A stretch of 64,000 nucleotides of DNA, from NCBI GenBank assembly GCA_020637445.1, contig JACJVZ010000001.1, forward strand, positions 124,001-188,000, read 5' to 3'. The notes beneath the pieces are model-generated. The model searched no databases. It worked only from the letters and a program-made list of their open reading frames with translations, and had not been told where the DNA came from. Position numbers and translations under genes: made by a program. The DNA comes from Calditrichota bacterium. GTDB taxonomy: Bacteria > Electryoneota > RPQS01. Below are positions 34,937-43,901 of the stretch, piece by piece (the stretch's first letter is position 1; each line of letters begins with the position of its first letter).

Positions 34937-36575
34937 ACCTGCCGAACCCGTCGCGCAACAACCGGCGCAGCATGTCGAACTAATGAATCGATTGCGCACC
35001 GCCGGAGCTTCCGAAGTAAATAGTCTGGACTACCCGAAAACGGGAATGGATGTGGATGCACTCGTAACGCCGCAAAGTCTCGGCGCGGTCGCGAGTGCCC
35101 TAAAGCAAGAGCACTTCGCTCTGGATTCGTTGGTCGGAATCGACCGCAATCCGGGGTTTGAAGTGCTTTATCTGTTTAAGCCGTTTACGGACGGTCCGCG
35201 AGTCAGACTGCGCGCGAAAGCGGAAGCCGAGAAACCGGAATTGCCGACCCTGTCAAAAGTTTATGCGGGCGCAGACTGGTACGAACGTGAAATACACGAC
35301 ATGTTCGGCGTGAAATTCACGGATCATCCGCACCTCCGTCCGCTCCTGCTTCCGCACTTCACGAATTTCTACCCGCTGCGCAAGGAATTCCACGGCGCGC
35401 CGATTGTCATACCGGATGATACGGTTGAAATTCCGGAAATCGACGTTCAGGAAGCGATGAAGGTTGGCCAATCCGAAGGACGCCGCCGCGATTTCTTTTT
35501 GAATATGGGACCGCAGCATCCGTCCACGCACGGTGTGCTGCGCATTCTCTTGCATGTCGAAGGCGAAAAAGTACTGGGCGGCCGCTGCCATTTAGGTTAC
35601 AGTCACCGGGGATCTGAGAAGCTCGCGGAGAAGAAACAATACGTCCAGATTCTTCCTTACACGGACAGAATGGACTACCTCGCGCCGCTCAATTACAATT
35701 TGGGTTATGCCAAACTGCTTGAGCGCGCCGCGGGCATTGAATCCACTCCGCGCGCGGAAGTCTTGCGGCTGATCATGGCCGAGCTGGGCCGCGTTGCCAG
35801 CCATCTCGTATGGTTGGGAACTTACTTGCTTGACTTGGGCGCGATCACTCCGTTTCTCTATTGCTTTGAGGACCGCGAACGGATTCTGACCATTTTCGAA
35901 CGCGCTACCGGGCAGCGGATGACGACGTCTTATATTGTCTATGGCGGCGTGCGCAATGATGTTTACAGCGAATTTTCGTCGGAGATTGCAAATCTGATTA
36001 AGGACCTGCGCAAGCGCATGCCGGAATACGACGATCTTGTGATGTCAAACGAAATCTTTCTGCAGCGGACGGACGGCGTGGGAACAATTTCACGTGAACA
36101 GGCGATTGAGTTTGGAGTCAGCGGTCCCGTGCTTCGCGGAAGCGGAGTGGACTACGATGCGCGCCGCGACGAACCCTACTGCGACCTCTATCAAGAGTTC
36201 GAATGGAAAGTCGCTACCGATCCGAGCGGAGATTGCTTGGGCAGATCGCGCGTGCGTATGGCTGAACTCGTGCAGAGCTTTAATCTGATTGAACAAGGTT
36301 TGGCGAAGCTCGAAGACGGTCCTGTTCGTTCGAAGGTTCCGCGCATTTTCAAAGTTCCCGAAGGAGAATATTTCTCAGCGACGGAAGGCCCGCGCGGCAT
36401 GCTGGGTTGGTATTTGGTAGGAGACGGGTCGGCGAATCCTTATCGCTTGAAGGTTCGCGTGCCGTCATTCGCAAATTTGCAGGTTGTCGAAGAACTGATC
36501 AAAGGGATGCGCGTCGCGGACGTCGTGTCCATTCTCGGCAGTCTGGATGTAGTCATTCCGGAGATTGACCGGTGA
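34920..36575 (+). CDS. nuoCD: Complex I fused C/D subunit
   Basis: 551 residues from the ATG at 34920 (AGGA upstream). Residues about 10-175 are NuoC (WYEREIHDMFGVKFTDHPHLRPLLLPH), and about 190-551 are NuoD (GPQHPSTHGVLRILLHVEGE, the DRMDYLAP loop, and the C-terminal ADVVSILGSLDVVIPEIDR). NuoC and NuoD are separate in many bacteria and fused in others. The NuoD part forms the quinone site together with NuoB. No break is seen at the fusion. A Pro/Glu/Gln-rich stretch precedes the NuoC domain. Confidence 0.95.
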   Translation: MPLEPEPAEPVAQQPAQHVELMNRLRTAGASEVNSLDYPKTGMDVDALVTPQSLGAVASALKQEHFALDSLVGIDRNPGFEVLYLFKPFTDGPRVRLRAKAEAEKPELPTLSKVYAGADWYEREIHDMFGVKFTDHPHLRPLLLPHFTNFYPLRKEFHGAPIVIPDDTVEIPEIDVQEAMKVGQSEGRRRDFFLNMGPQHPSTHGVLRILLHVEGEKVLGGRCHLGYSHRGSEKLAEKKQYVQILPYTDRMDYLAPLNYNLGYAKLLERAAGIESTPRAEVLRLIMAELGRVASHLVWLGTYLLDLGAITPFLYCFEDRERILTIFERATGQRMTTSYIVYGGVRNDVYSEFSSEIANLIKDLRKRMPEYDDLVMSNEIFLQRTDGVGTISREQAIEFGVSGPVLRGSGVDYDARRDEPYCDLYQEFEWKVATDPSGDCLGRSRVRMAELVQSFNLIEQGLAKLEDGPVRSKVPRIFKVPEGEYFSATEGPRGMLGWYLVGDGSANPYRLKVRVPSFANLQVVEELIKGMRVADVVSILGSLDVVIPEIDR

Positions 36576-37534
36576 GCATATTTGACATTCTATTTCGTTT
36601 GCTCTTGGCATTCGGCGCGGTCATCACTTTCGTCACGATCAACGCACTCTTTTTGGTGTGGCTCGAGCGCAAAGTGTCGGCCGTGATTCAAAACCGAATG
36701 GGACCGACCGAAGTCGGGCCGTTCGGACTGTTGCAAACGCTTGCCGACGCGTTGAAGCTGCTCGGCAAGGAGATGATCACGCCTAAATCAGTTGACCAAT
36801 ATGTGTTCCTGATAGCGCCGATCATCGCGTTTCTTCCCGCGCCGCTGTTGGTTGCGGCAATTCCGATCGCGGAAGGTATCGGCGTAACCGATTTGAATGT
36901 CGGCGCGCTTTATCTGCTCGCGATCTCGAACATTGCGCTGCTGGGAATTTTGATGGCGGGTTGGTCGTCCAACAACAAGTACTCGCTGCTCGGCGCGATC
37001 CGTGCGGTGGCTCAGAATATCAGCTACGAGATTCCGATGCTGCTGGCCGTGCTGACCGTGATCTTGATGGCAGGTTCGCTGAAACTTTCCGACATCGTAG
37101 CCGCGCAGGATCCGATTCCGTTCGTGCTTCTGCAGCCGATTGCCTTCCTGATCTACTTCATATGCAGTATCGCGGAATCGAATCGTACTCCGTTTGACTT
37201 GCCTGAAGCGGAGTCAGAACTGGTCGCGGGCTATCACACTGAATTTACGGGTATGCGTTTCGCGCTGTTCTTCCTCGCAGAATATACCCAAGTCTTCGTT
37301 CTGTCCGCGATCGTGACGCTGTTTTTCTTGGGTGGATGGAACGGACCGTTGCTGCACGGCGCGGTTTGGTTCATGCTCAAAACTTACGTCGTCATTTTCG
37401 TGGTGATGTGGCTGCGTTGGACTTATCCGCGCCTTCGCTCTGATCAATTGATGAATTTCAACTGGCGCGTCTTGTTGCCGCTGGCGATCTTGAACCTGCT
37501 TGTTTCAACGGTCGTCTACAGGGGGGGATGGTAA
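36572..37534 (+). CDS. nuoH: Complex I subunit H
   Basis: 320 residues, GTG start overlapping the nuoCD stop. About eight membrane helices. Conserved loops are visible: LERKVSAVIQNRMGPTEVGP, GLLQTLADALKLLGKE, and ESNRTPFDLPEAESELVAGYHTE, which line the quinone channel. Confidence 0.96.
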   Translation: MSIFDILFRLLLAFGAVITFVTINALFLVWLERKVSAVIQNRMGPTEVGPFGLLQTLADALKLLGKEMITPKSVDQYVFLIAPIIAFLPAPLLVAAIPIAEGIGVTDLNVGALYLLAISNIALLGILMAGWSSNNKYSLLGAIRAVAQNISYEIPMLLAVLTVILMAGSLKLSDIVAAQDPIPFVLLQPIAFLIYFICSIAESNRTPFDLPEAESELVAGYHTEFTGMRFALFFLAEYTQVFVLSAIVTLFFLGGWNGPLLHGAVWFMLKTYVVIFVVMWLRWTYPRLRSDQLMNFNWRVLLPLAILNLLVSTVVYRGGW

Positions 37535-38013
37535 TGGCTAAACGTGGTTTCTGGACCGGTTTCGGCAGCCTCTTGACGGGCCTTGGCGTCACGTTCAAGA
37601 GCATGTTCCGCAAAAAAGTGACGATCAAGTATCCGCACGAGCCCGTGCCGGTTTCGCCGATCTACCGCGGTCCGGTGCACTTGATCGCGGAAGACATCGG
37701 CTCCGAACATAAGTGCATTGGTTGTCTCGCGTGCCAGCGGATTTGCCCGACGCATGCAATTCCAGTGTTGACCGTTGCAAAGAACGAGCAGAACAAGAAT
37801 TATCCGGTTGAATTTGTGATCGACGACGCGCTTTGCTGTTTCTGCGGTTTGTGCGTCGAAGCGTGTCCGACCGCCGCGCTTGAGCATACGCAAATCGGAG
37901 ACATGGCGTCGCCGGTTCAAGCACTGCTCCGCCGGGAAATTTTGCAGGACGGCAACGTCACCAGCGAGAACTTCCCGACGCGCAAAGGCAAGAAGGAGTC
38001 CAAACGTGACTGA
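37528..38013 (+). CDS. nuoI: Complex I subunit I (two [4Fe-4S] clusters)
   Basis: 161 residues. Two full cluster motifs are present: C63, C66, C69 and C73 in CIGCLACQRICP, and C103, C106, C109 and C113 in CCFCGLCVEACP. In complexes without the NADH module this subunit is the likely docking site for reduced ferredoxin. A second ATG at 37534 overlaps the nuoH stop and could also be the start. The tail is Lys-rich (GKKESK). Confidence 0.95.
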   Translation: MVMAKRGFWTGFGSLLTGLGVTFKSMFRKKVTIKYPHEPVPVSPIYRGPVHLIAEDIGSEHKCIGCLACQRICPTHAIPVLTVAKNEQNKNYPVEFVIDDALCCFCGLCVEACPTAALEHTQIGDMASPVQALLRREILQDGNVTSENFPTRKGKKESKRD

Positions 38014-38536
38014 GTTTCTCTTTATTGCAGGCGCGGCGCTCGCGTTGATGGGCGGATTGATAGCCGTGATCGCGCGCAACCTTTTTCATGCGTCGCTCGG
38101 TTTGGCGATGACTTTGACCGGTACGGCGGGATTGTTCATACCGCTCGGCGGCGAGTTGATTTCCGTCGTCCAAATTCTGGTTTATCTTGGCGCAGTAGCT
38201 GTGGCGATCATTTTCATTTTGATGCTCTCTCCGCCGTTTTACCTCAAGCGTCCGCATCGTAATCCCGCCAAACTTGCCGTCGCCGCGTTGATCGGTGTCG
38301 TCTTCTCGATCCCCCTGCTGCGCGCCGTGTTTTCGATCGGGTCACGAGTTTCGACCACTCACGTGACACCGACGGTACAGGAAATCGGCAAGACACTTTT
38401 GACTGAATTCGTATTCCCATTTGAAATCATATCCGTGCTGCTGACCGTCGCAATCATCGGCGCTATCGTGCTTGCGCGCGATTTACCTGAAGACGACAAA
38501 CCGCACACCGCAACTTCACAGGGGGAAACCAAGTAA
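38006..38536 (+). CDS. nuoJ: Complex I subunit J
   Basis: 176 residues with five membrane helices, from a GTG at 38006 with AGGAG about 9 bases upstream, overlapping nuoI by 8 bases. The GGELISVVQILVYLGAVAVAIIFILML helix with the pi-bulge typical of NuoJ is present in parts. The frame is open further upstream inside nuoI, but that part is not NuoJ-like. Confidence 0.93.
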   Translation: MTEFLFIAGAALALMGGLIAVIARNLFHASLGLAMTLTGTAGLFIPLGGELISVVQILVYLGAVAVAIIFILMLSPPFYLKRPHRNPAKLAVAALIGVVFSIPLLRAVFSIGSRVSTTHVTPTVQEIGKTLLTEFVFPFEIISVLLTVAIIGAIVLARDLPEDDKPHTATSQGETK

Positions 38537-38841
38537 TGCCCCTTTCCGCATATCTGGTACTTTCCGTAATTTTGTTTTTGCTCGGAGCGTTCGGAATGAT
38601 GGAACGGCGAAACCTCGTCGGTCTGTTGATTTCGGTCGAGCTGATGTTGAATGCGGCGAGCATCAATTTCATGGCGTTCAACCACTTTCTCTATCCCGGG
38701 ACAGTAACAGGCCAAATCATGACATTGTTCGTCATCGGCTTGGCCGCGGCGGAAGCCACACTGTTTCTGGCGATCGTTTTCGCGGTTTACCGCCATTACC
38801 GTTCGATCAATGTCGAAAATGTCGATCATTTGCGTGGGTGA
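38536..38841 (+). CDS. nuoK: Complex I subunit K
   Basis: 101 residues, three membrane helices, start overlapping the nuoJ stop (TAATG). The two conserved glutamates of the proton path are visible in LISVELMLNAASINF and GLAAAEATLFLAIV. Confidence 0.95.
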   Translation: MPLSAYLVLSVILFLLGAFGMMERRNLVGLLISVELMLNAASINFMAFNHFLYPGTVTGQIMTLFVIGLAAAEATLFLAIVFAVYRHYRSINVENVDHLRG

Positions 38842-38847
38842 CAGAAA

Positions 38848-40740
38848 ATGAATGAATCCATGCAAATACAATTAGGCGTCGCGACAGTTCTGTCGCCGAT
38901 CGTTTCCTTCGTTCTTATTTCGGCCGTCGGTTTGCGCAGACCGACACTCGCCAAAATCATTTCGCTCTCTTTCGCTTCTGTAAGCCTGATTTGCGCGAGC
39001 ATCTTGCTTTGGGGTGTGGGCGATCCCGAGTTCAAAGTCACGGCGACGTGGTCGTGGCTGCTTGCCGATCCGTCGAAATTCGGAATCGGACTCCTGCTTG
39101 ATCCGCTCTCGCTGGTGATGCTGTGGGTTGTGGCGGCGATTTCGTGGCTGGTGCAATGGTACTCGATCTCCTATATGGAGGAAGACAAGTGCCAAGGCAA
39201 GTTCTTCGCTTTCATCTCGCTGTTCTGTTTTGCGATGATGGGCTTCACGATTGCTCCGAATCTCTTGCAGTCGTTCATGTGCTGGGAGTTAGTCGGTTTG
39301 GGCTCCTACCTCTTGATTGGCTTCTGGAATCATCTGCCGTCCGCCGCCACTGCCGCGCGCAAAGCATTTGTCGTCACGCGTCTCGGCGACCTTGGATTTT
39401 TTGCGGCGCTGCTTTTAACGTACACAGGTTTGGGCACGCTAGATTTCGGCGCACTGGCCGAGGGCCACATGGCCGCAAGCTGGAAAGCCGCGATTGGCGG
39501 AGCCGACTACGGCATTTGGATTTCGCTGGGGTTGTTCCTCGCGGTCGCAGGCAAGAGCGCGCAGTTCCCGCTCTATGGCTGGCTGCCTGACGCGATGGAA
39601 GGTCCGACTCCGGTCAGCGCGTTGATTCACGCCGCGACAATGGTTGCCGCCGGTGTTTATCTCGTCGCGCGTGTCAGCTTCCTGCTGGTTTTGGGAAGTG
39701 AGGGCACGGTGATGGCTTGGCACGGCTTGGCGGTCGTCGCGATGTTAACGGCATTGATGAGCGGCGCCGTGGCAATCGTACAAAGCGACATCAAACGCGT
39801 GTTCGCCTATTCCACGATCAGTCAATTGGGCTACATGATCGTCGGCATCGGCACGGGCGCGGTCGTCGCTGGAATGATGCACCTCTTCACTCACGCTTTC
39901 TTCAAAGCGTTGCTGTTCTTAACGGCGGGCGCGTTCATTCACGCGGCACATTCCAATTCGATTACGGACATCGCCCGCGCCGGCGGAGCCAAGCTCAAGA
40001 TTCCGATGATGGCACTCTTTGCCGGATCACTCGCGTTGATGGGAATTTTCCCGTTTGCGGGTTTCTACAGCAAGGACGCGATTCTCGAGCATCTGTTCGT
40101 CGAAGGGGATTGGATCCTCTATGCAATGGCGATGCTGGGAGTCTTTATCACGGCTTACTACACGGCGCGCGTGATTTATCTCATGCTCAAAGTTCCTGCG
40201 GAACCGCACGGACACGATGAGCACGGACACGGTCACGGTCTGCACGTGGGTGGCTGGATGAAACTGCCGTTGATCGTTTTGTCCGTTGGTGCGCTGATTG
40301 CCGGCAATGTCTGGCTGTGGAGATCGGAACATTGGTTCCACGTTCCTCATGGCGAGCACGGCAACGCAGCGCTGATTACATCCGCAATTTCGCTGTTCCT
40401 CGCGGTGGCAGGCGCATACTACTCCGCCCGCGTCTTCTACTGGAGGAATTCGGCTGATCCACTTGCGACGATGACGGGCCTCGCCCGTACGCTGCGCGAG
40501 AAGTGGTACTTGGACGATGCATATTGGTTCATCGTGCACAGCATTTACTTGCCGATTACCGCGGGACTGCAGAAGATTGAAACCGTCGTCGTAAAAGGCG
40601 CGCTGGACGGCGTCGGTACGGTCAGCATGGCCTTCGCGCGGCTCTTTGCCCGAGCGCAAACCGGTGAAGTTCAGCAATATGTCGGCGTGTCGTTTGTCGT
40701 CGTCGCCGTCGTCGTACTCATTTTGATGGGCGGGAGATAG
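38848..40740 (+). CDS. nuoL: Complex I antiporter-like subunit L
   Basis: 630 residues with about 16 helices. Typical marks: MCWELVGLGSYLLIGFW with the key Glu, GKSAQFPLYGWLPDAMEGPTPVSALIHAATMVAAGVY-type loop seen across residues about 225-265, and a C-terminal region with the long lateral helix. A His-rich loop with repeated GH pairs (HGHDEHGHGHGLH, residues about 454-466) sits in a loop near the C-terminus, which is common but variable in NuoL. Pumps protons at the far end of the membrane arm. Confidence 0.95.
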   Translation: MNESMQIQLGVATVLSPIVSFVLISAVGLRRPTLAKIISLSFASVSLICASILLWGVGDPEFKVTATWSWLLADPSKFGIGLLLDPLSLVMLWVVAAISWLVQWYSISYMEEDKCQGKFFAFISLFCFAMMGFTIAPNLLQSFMCWELVGLGSYLLIGFWNHLPSAATAARKAFVVTRLGDLGFFAALLLTYTGLGTLDFGALAEGHMAASWKAAIGGADYGIWISLGLFLAVAGKSAQFPLYGWLPDAMEGPTPVSALIHAATMVAAGVYLVARVSFLLVLGSEGTVMAWHGLAVVAMLTALMSGAVAIVQSDIKRVFAYSTISQLGYMIVGIGTGAVVAGMMHLFTHAFFKALLFLTAGAFIHAAHSNSITDIARAGGAKLKIPMMALFAGSLALMGIFPFAGFYSKDAILEHLFVEGDWILYAMAMLGVFITAYYTARVIYLMLKVPAEPHGHDEHGHGHGLHVGGWMKLPLIVLSVGALIAGNVWLWRSEHWFHVPHGEHGNAALITSAISLFLAVAGAYYSARVFYWRNSADPLATMTGLARTLREKWYLDDAYWFIVHSIYLPITAGLQKIETVVVKGALDGVGTVSMAFARLFARAQTGEVQQYVGVSFVVVAVVVLILMGGR

Positions 40741-40742
40741 AC

Positions 40743-42197
40743 ATGACATTCCCGATTCTTTCTCTCATTCTCCTTTGTCCGGTCTCCGCAGTGCTCCTGA
40801 TGTTCATGGTGCCCGACGGCAAGGACAAAATGATCAAAGGCATATCGCTGACCTTCTCAATCATTGCGATGGTCTTGGCCACGATCATGTACCTTTCGTA
40901 CAACCGCGCGATCGGCGGATTTCAATTTGCCGAACAGTATCCGTGGGTTCCCGGTCTGAATTCGACCTACCACCTCGCGGTCGACGGTGTGGGCGTCACA
41001 TTGGTTTTCTTGAATGCGATTGTAATGTTGACCGGTGTAATCACGTCGTTCAGCATCGACTTTCGCGTGAAAGAGTATTTTATTCTGTTTCTGCTTTTGG
41101 TTTCGGGCGTCTTCGGCAGCTTCATGTGCATGGATCTGTTGTTGTTCTTCATTTTCTTCGAAATCGCCGTGCTGCCGATGTACCTTTTGATCGGTATTTG
41201 GGGTTCGACAAATCGAGAATACGCCGCCTTGAAACTCACGATTATGCTGCTCGCAGGCAGCGGACTGGTGTTCGTGGGTCTGATCATTACTTATTTCACG
41301 AGCGACATTCAAACGTTCGATTTCTTCGCGCTGCGCGATCAAGGCGGATTCACGAGCAGTTTCCAGAACATCGTTTATCCGCTGATGTTCTTAGGCTTCG
41401 GTACTTTGGCTGCGGTGTTCCCTCTGCACAATTGGTCGCCGGATGGTCACGTCGCCGCACCGACCGCGGTTTCGATGCTCCACGCGGGCGTACTGATGAA
41501 GCTCGGCGCCTACGGTGTGTTGCGATACGGTATTGAACTGTTCCCCGATGGCGCGTCACACTGGGCTCCCGTCGCGGGTGTCATGGCCGCAGGTGGTGTT
41601 GTGTACGGAGCATTGGTCGCGGCGCAGCAGACGGATCTGAAATACATGATCGGCTACTCGTCCGTGTCGCACATGGGACTGGTGATGTTTGGCTTGGCTG
41701 CGGCGACGCCGCTTGCCATCAGCGGTGCCGTGTATCAAATGTTCTCGCACGGGATTATGACGGCGTTGTTCTTCTCCGCCGTCGGATTCTTCTACGAACA
41801 GACTCACTCACGCAACATTTTTGACTACGGAGGTCTCGCGCGGAAGGTCCCATGGGTGGCAACCTGTTTCATTATTGCGGGCTTAGCCGGAGTCGGTTTG
41901 CCCGGCTTGGCAGGTTTCCCGGCTGAGTTCATGATCTTTGTCGGAGCGTTCGAGAGATTCCCAGTTTTGACGTTGATCGCCGTCCCGAGTCTGGTATTCG
42001 GAGCGTTTTACATGCTGCGTGTTCTGCAGCGAGTGTTCTTTGGGCCGGAGGCCGGCAAGACTCCGCAAGTTCACGACATTGGGCTTTTCAGCGGCTCCGC
42101 ACGGATCATTCTGGCAGGTCTGATTATTCTCTTCGGCGTCGCGCCGCGACTGCTGTCTGACATCATTGCACCTTACGCAGCGGGGCTCTTCAAATGA
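40743..42197 (+). CDS. nuoM: Complex I antiporter-like subunit M
   Basis: 484 residues with about 14 helices. Seen are FFEIAVLPMYLLIGIWG with the conserved Glu, VFPLHNWSPDGHVAAPTAVS, and AGVLMKLGAYGVLRY. Overlaps nuoN by 4 bases (ATGA). Confidence 0.95.
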   Translation: MTFPILSLILLCPVSAVLLMFMVPDGKDKMIKGISLTFSIIAMVLATIMYLSYNRAIGGFQFAEQYPWVPGLNSTYHLAVDGVGVTLVFLNAIVMLTGVITSFSIDFRVKEYFILFLLLVSGVFGSFMCMDLLLFFIFFEIAVLPMYLLIGIWGSTNREYAALKLTIMLLAGSGLVFVGLIITYFTSDIQTFDFFALRDQGGFTSSFQNIVYPLMFLGFGTLAAVFPLHNWSPDGHVAAPTAVSMLHAGVLMKLGAYGVLRYGIELFPDGASHWAPVAGVMAAGGVVYGALVAAQQTDLKYMIGYSSVSHMGLVMFGLAAATPLAISGAVYQMFSHGIMTALFFSAVGFFYEQTHSRNIFDYGGLARKVPWVATCFIIAGLAGVGLPGLAGFPAEFMIFVGAFERFPVLTLIAVPSLVFGAFYMLRVLQRVFFGPEAGKTPQVHDIGLFSGSARIILAGLIILFGVAPRLLSDIIAPYAAGLFK

Positions 42198-43627
42198 ATG
42201 AATTGATTTCCCAACTGCTTCCCGAGTTTACGACTCTCGCCGCGTTGCTGATTTTATTTGTGGTCACGCTTGGCAGTAACGTCAGCGACAAGACGGCGCG
42301 CGCAATCAGCCTTGTGCTTGCCTTGATCGTCATCGCGACGGCAATCATCGCCACGAACCAGCAAGGTATGCTGTTCGTACAAAGCTACCGTATCGATTCT
42401 TATTCCCAGTTCTTCAAGATTTTGATCGCGGTCGGTCTGTTCGCCAACGGGCTGCTGGGTTGGCCGCTGCGCACGATTCCCGGCGCACAGAGACCGGAAT
42501 ACTATTTCTTGTTCTTCGCGGCGGGCTTGGGCATGATGCTCTTGGCCAGCGCGTTCAATTTCTTGGTGCTTTACGTCGCGATGGAACTGCTCTCCTATTC
42601 GCTGTACACGATGGTCGGCATGCGCCGCGCGCGTACGGAGTCGATTGAGAGTTCCGTCAAGTATATCATCATCGGTGCGACCGCCAGCGCCATCGGATTG
42701 TTTGGCGTCTCGTACATTTATGGTGCGACCGGAAGTTTGAATTTCGGTGAATTAGTAGCTTCATTGAAGGGAAGCGCGGCACCAAGCGCGTTGTTGTTGC
42801 CGGGCTTAATTATGGTCTTGAGCTCGTTTTTGTTCAAGCTCGCGGCCTTCCCGTTCCACGCGTGGGCGCCCGACGCCTATGAAACCGCGGCGTCGCCCGT
42901 GGCAATGTTCTTGGCGTCCGTTTCCAAACTTGCGGGTATCGCATTTTTGTTTAGATTGGTGTATATGGTCAAGCCCCATTTGCCGGAATTTGAAACGGTA
43001 ATCGGGATCTTGGCTTTAGTGACCATGACCTTCGGCAACTTGGTCGCTTTCCGTCAGAAATCGGTTAAGCGTTTGTTTGCTTATTCGAGTATCGCGCAGG
43101 CCGGCTACCTGATGATCGGAATGATCGGCTTCGGAGCCAGCTCGCCGATTGCAGTTGTTTTCTATTCGGCTATCTACTTGCTCATGAATCTGGTCGTCTT
43201 CGCCGTCGTTCTCGAACTCGAGAATGCCGGAGAGGATCCGACGCTCGACAACTTTCAGGGCCTGTACAAACGCAATGCGCTGATGGCCGTGGCATTGCTT
43301 GTGGCGCTTTTCTCGCTTGCTGGCGTTCCGCCTTTGGCGGGCTTTTTCGGCAAGTGGTTGTTGTTCTCGAGCGCGGCGCAAGGCGGACATGTTTGGTTCG
43401 TCGCACTTGCAATCTTGAACAGCGTGATCTCGCTTTACTACTACTTGTTCCTCGTGAAAGCCGCATATTTCGGTGAAGCACCGAGCACCAATGAAATCGG
43501 TCGCAGCGGCGGACCAAGACTTGCTATTTTTGTAACGACTGTCGCCATCGCGCTTCTGGGTTTGTATCCCCGAGTGTTGACGGAGTACCTAAGCGGGCTG
43601 AACCTTCCGGCCTCGCTTCTACCCTAA
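42194..43627 (+). CDS. nuoN: Complex I antiporter-like subunit N
   Basis: 477 residues with about 14 helices. Seen are LYVAMELLSYSLYTMVGMRR with the conserved Glu, AAFPFHAWAPDAYETAASPV, and RLFAYSSIAQAGYLMIG. It is the last nuo gene of the run. No nuoE, nuoF or nuoG is found before it or after it in the window. Confidence 0.95.
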   Translation: MNELISQLLPEFTTLAALLILFVVTLGSNVSDKTARAISLVLALIVIATAIIATNQQGMLFVQSYRIDSYSQFFKILIAVGLFANGLLGWPLRTIPGAQRPEYYFLFFAAGLGMMLLASAFNFLVLYVAMELLSYSLYTMVGMRRARTESIESSVKYIIIGATASAIGLFGVSYIYGATGSLNFGELVASLKGSAAPSALLLPGLIMVLSSFLFKLAAFPFHAWAPDAYETAASPVAMFLASVSKLAGIAFLFRLVYMVKPHLPEFETVIGILALVTMTFGNLVAFRQKSVKRLFAYSSIAQAGYLMIGMIGFGASSPIAVVFYSAIYLLMNLVVFAVVLELENAGEDPTLDNFQGLYKRNALMAVALLVALFSLAGVPPLAGFFGKWLLFSSAAQGGHVWFVALAILNSVISLYYYLFLVKAAYFGEAPSTNEIGRSGGPRLAIFVTTVAIALLGLYPRVLTEYLSGLNLPASLLP

Positions 43628-43670
43628 ATAACTGTTCGAAGACTATAACTCTACTCTAAAGGAGTCCATC

Positions 43671-43862
43671 ATGGCGCTTCAAATTGACGAAACCTGCATC
43701 AACTGCGGAGCTTGTGAACCTGTTTGCCCGGTGAAGGCGATTTCCGAAGGTCCGGACATCTTCATCATTGACGCGAATGTCTGTGTTGAGTGCGAAGGCC
43801 ATTTCCCCGATCCTCAGTGCGTCAGCGTGTGTCCCGTGGACTGCATCGCCAAAGCAGGCTAA
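43671..43862 (+). CDS. 2[4Fe-4S] ferredoxin
   Basis: 63 residues with AAAGGAG upstream of the ATG. First cluster motif CINCGACEPVCP; second motif CVECEGHFPDPQCVSVCP with the extended spacing between the second and third Cys seen in Allochromatium-type ferredoxins. Probably the mobile carrier between Kor, pyruvate:ferredoxin oxidoreductase, Nfn and complex I, given its place between nuoN and nifJ. Confidence 0.93.
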   Translation: MALQIDETCINCGACEPVCPVKAISEGPDIFIIDANVCVECEGHFPDPQCVSVCPVDCIAKAG

Positions 43863-43901
43863 GCAAACGTAACCAAGTCGCCGCACTTGTGATGCGGCGC
43901 A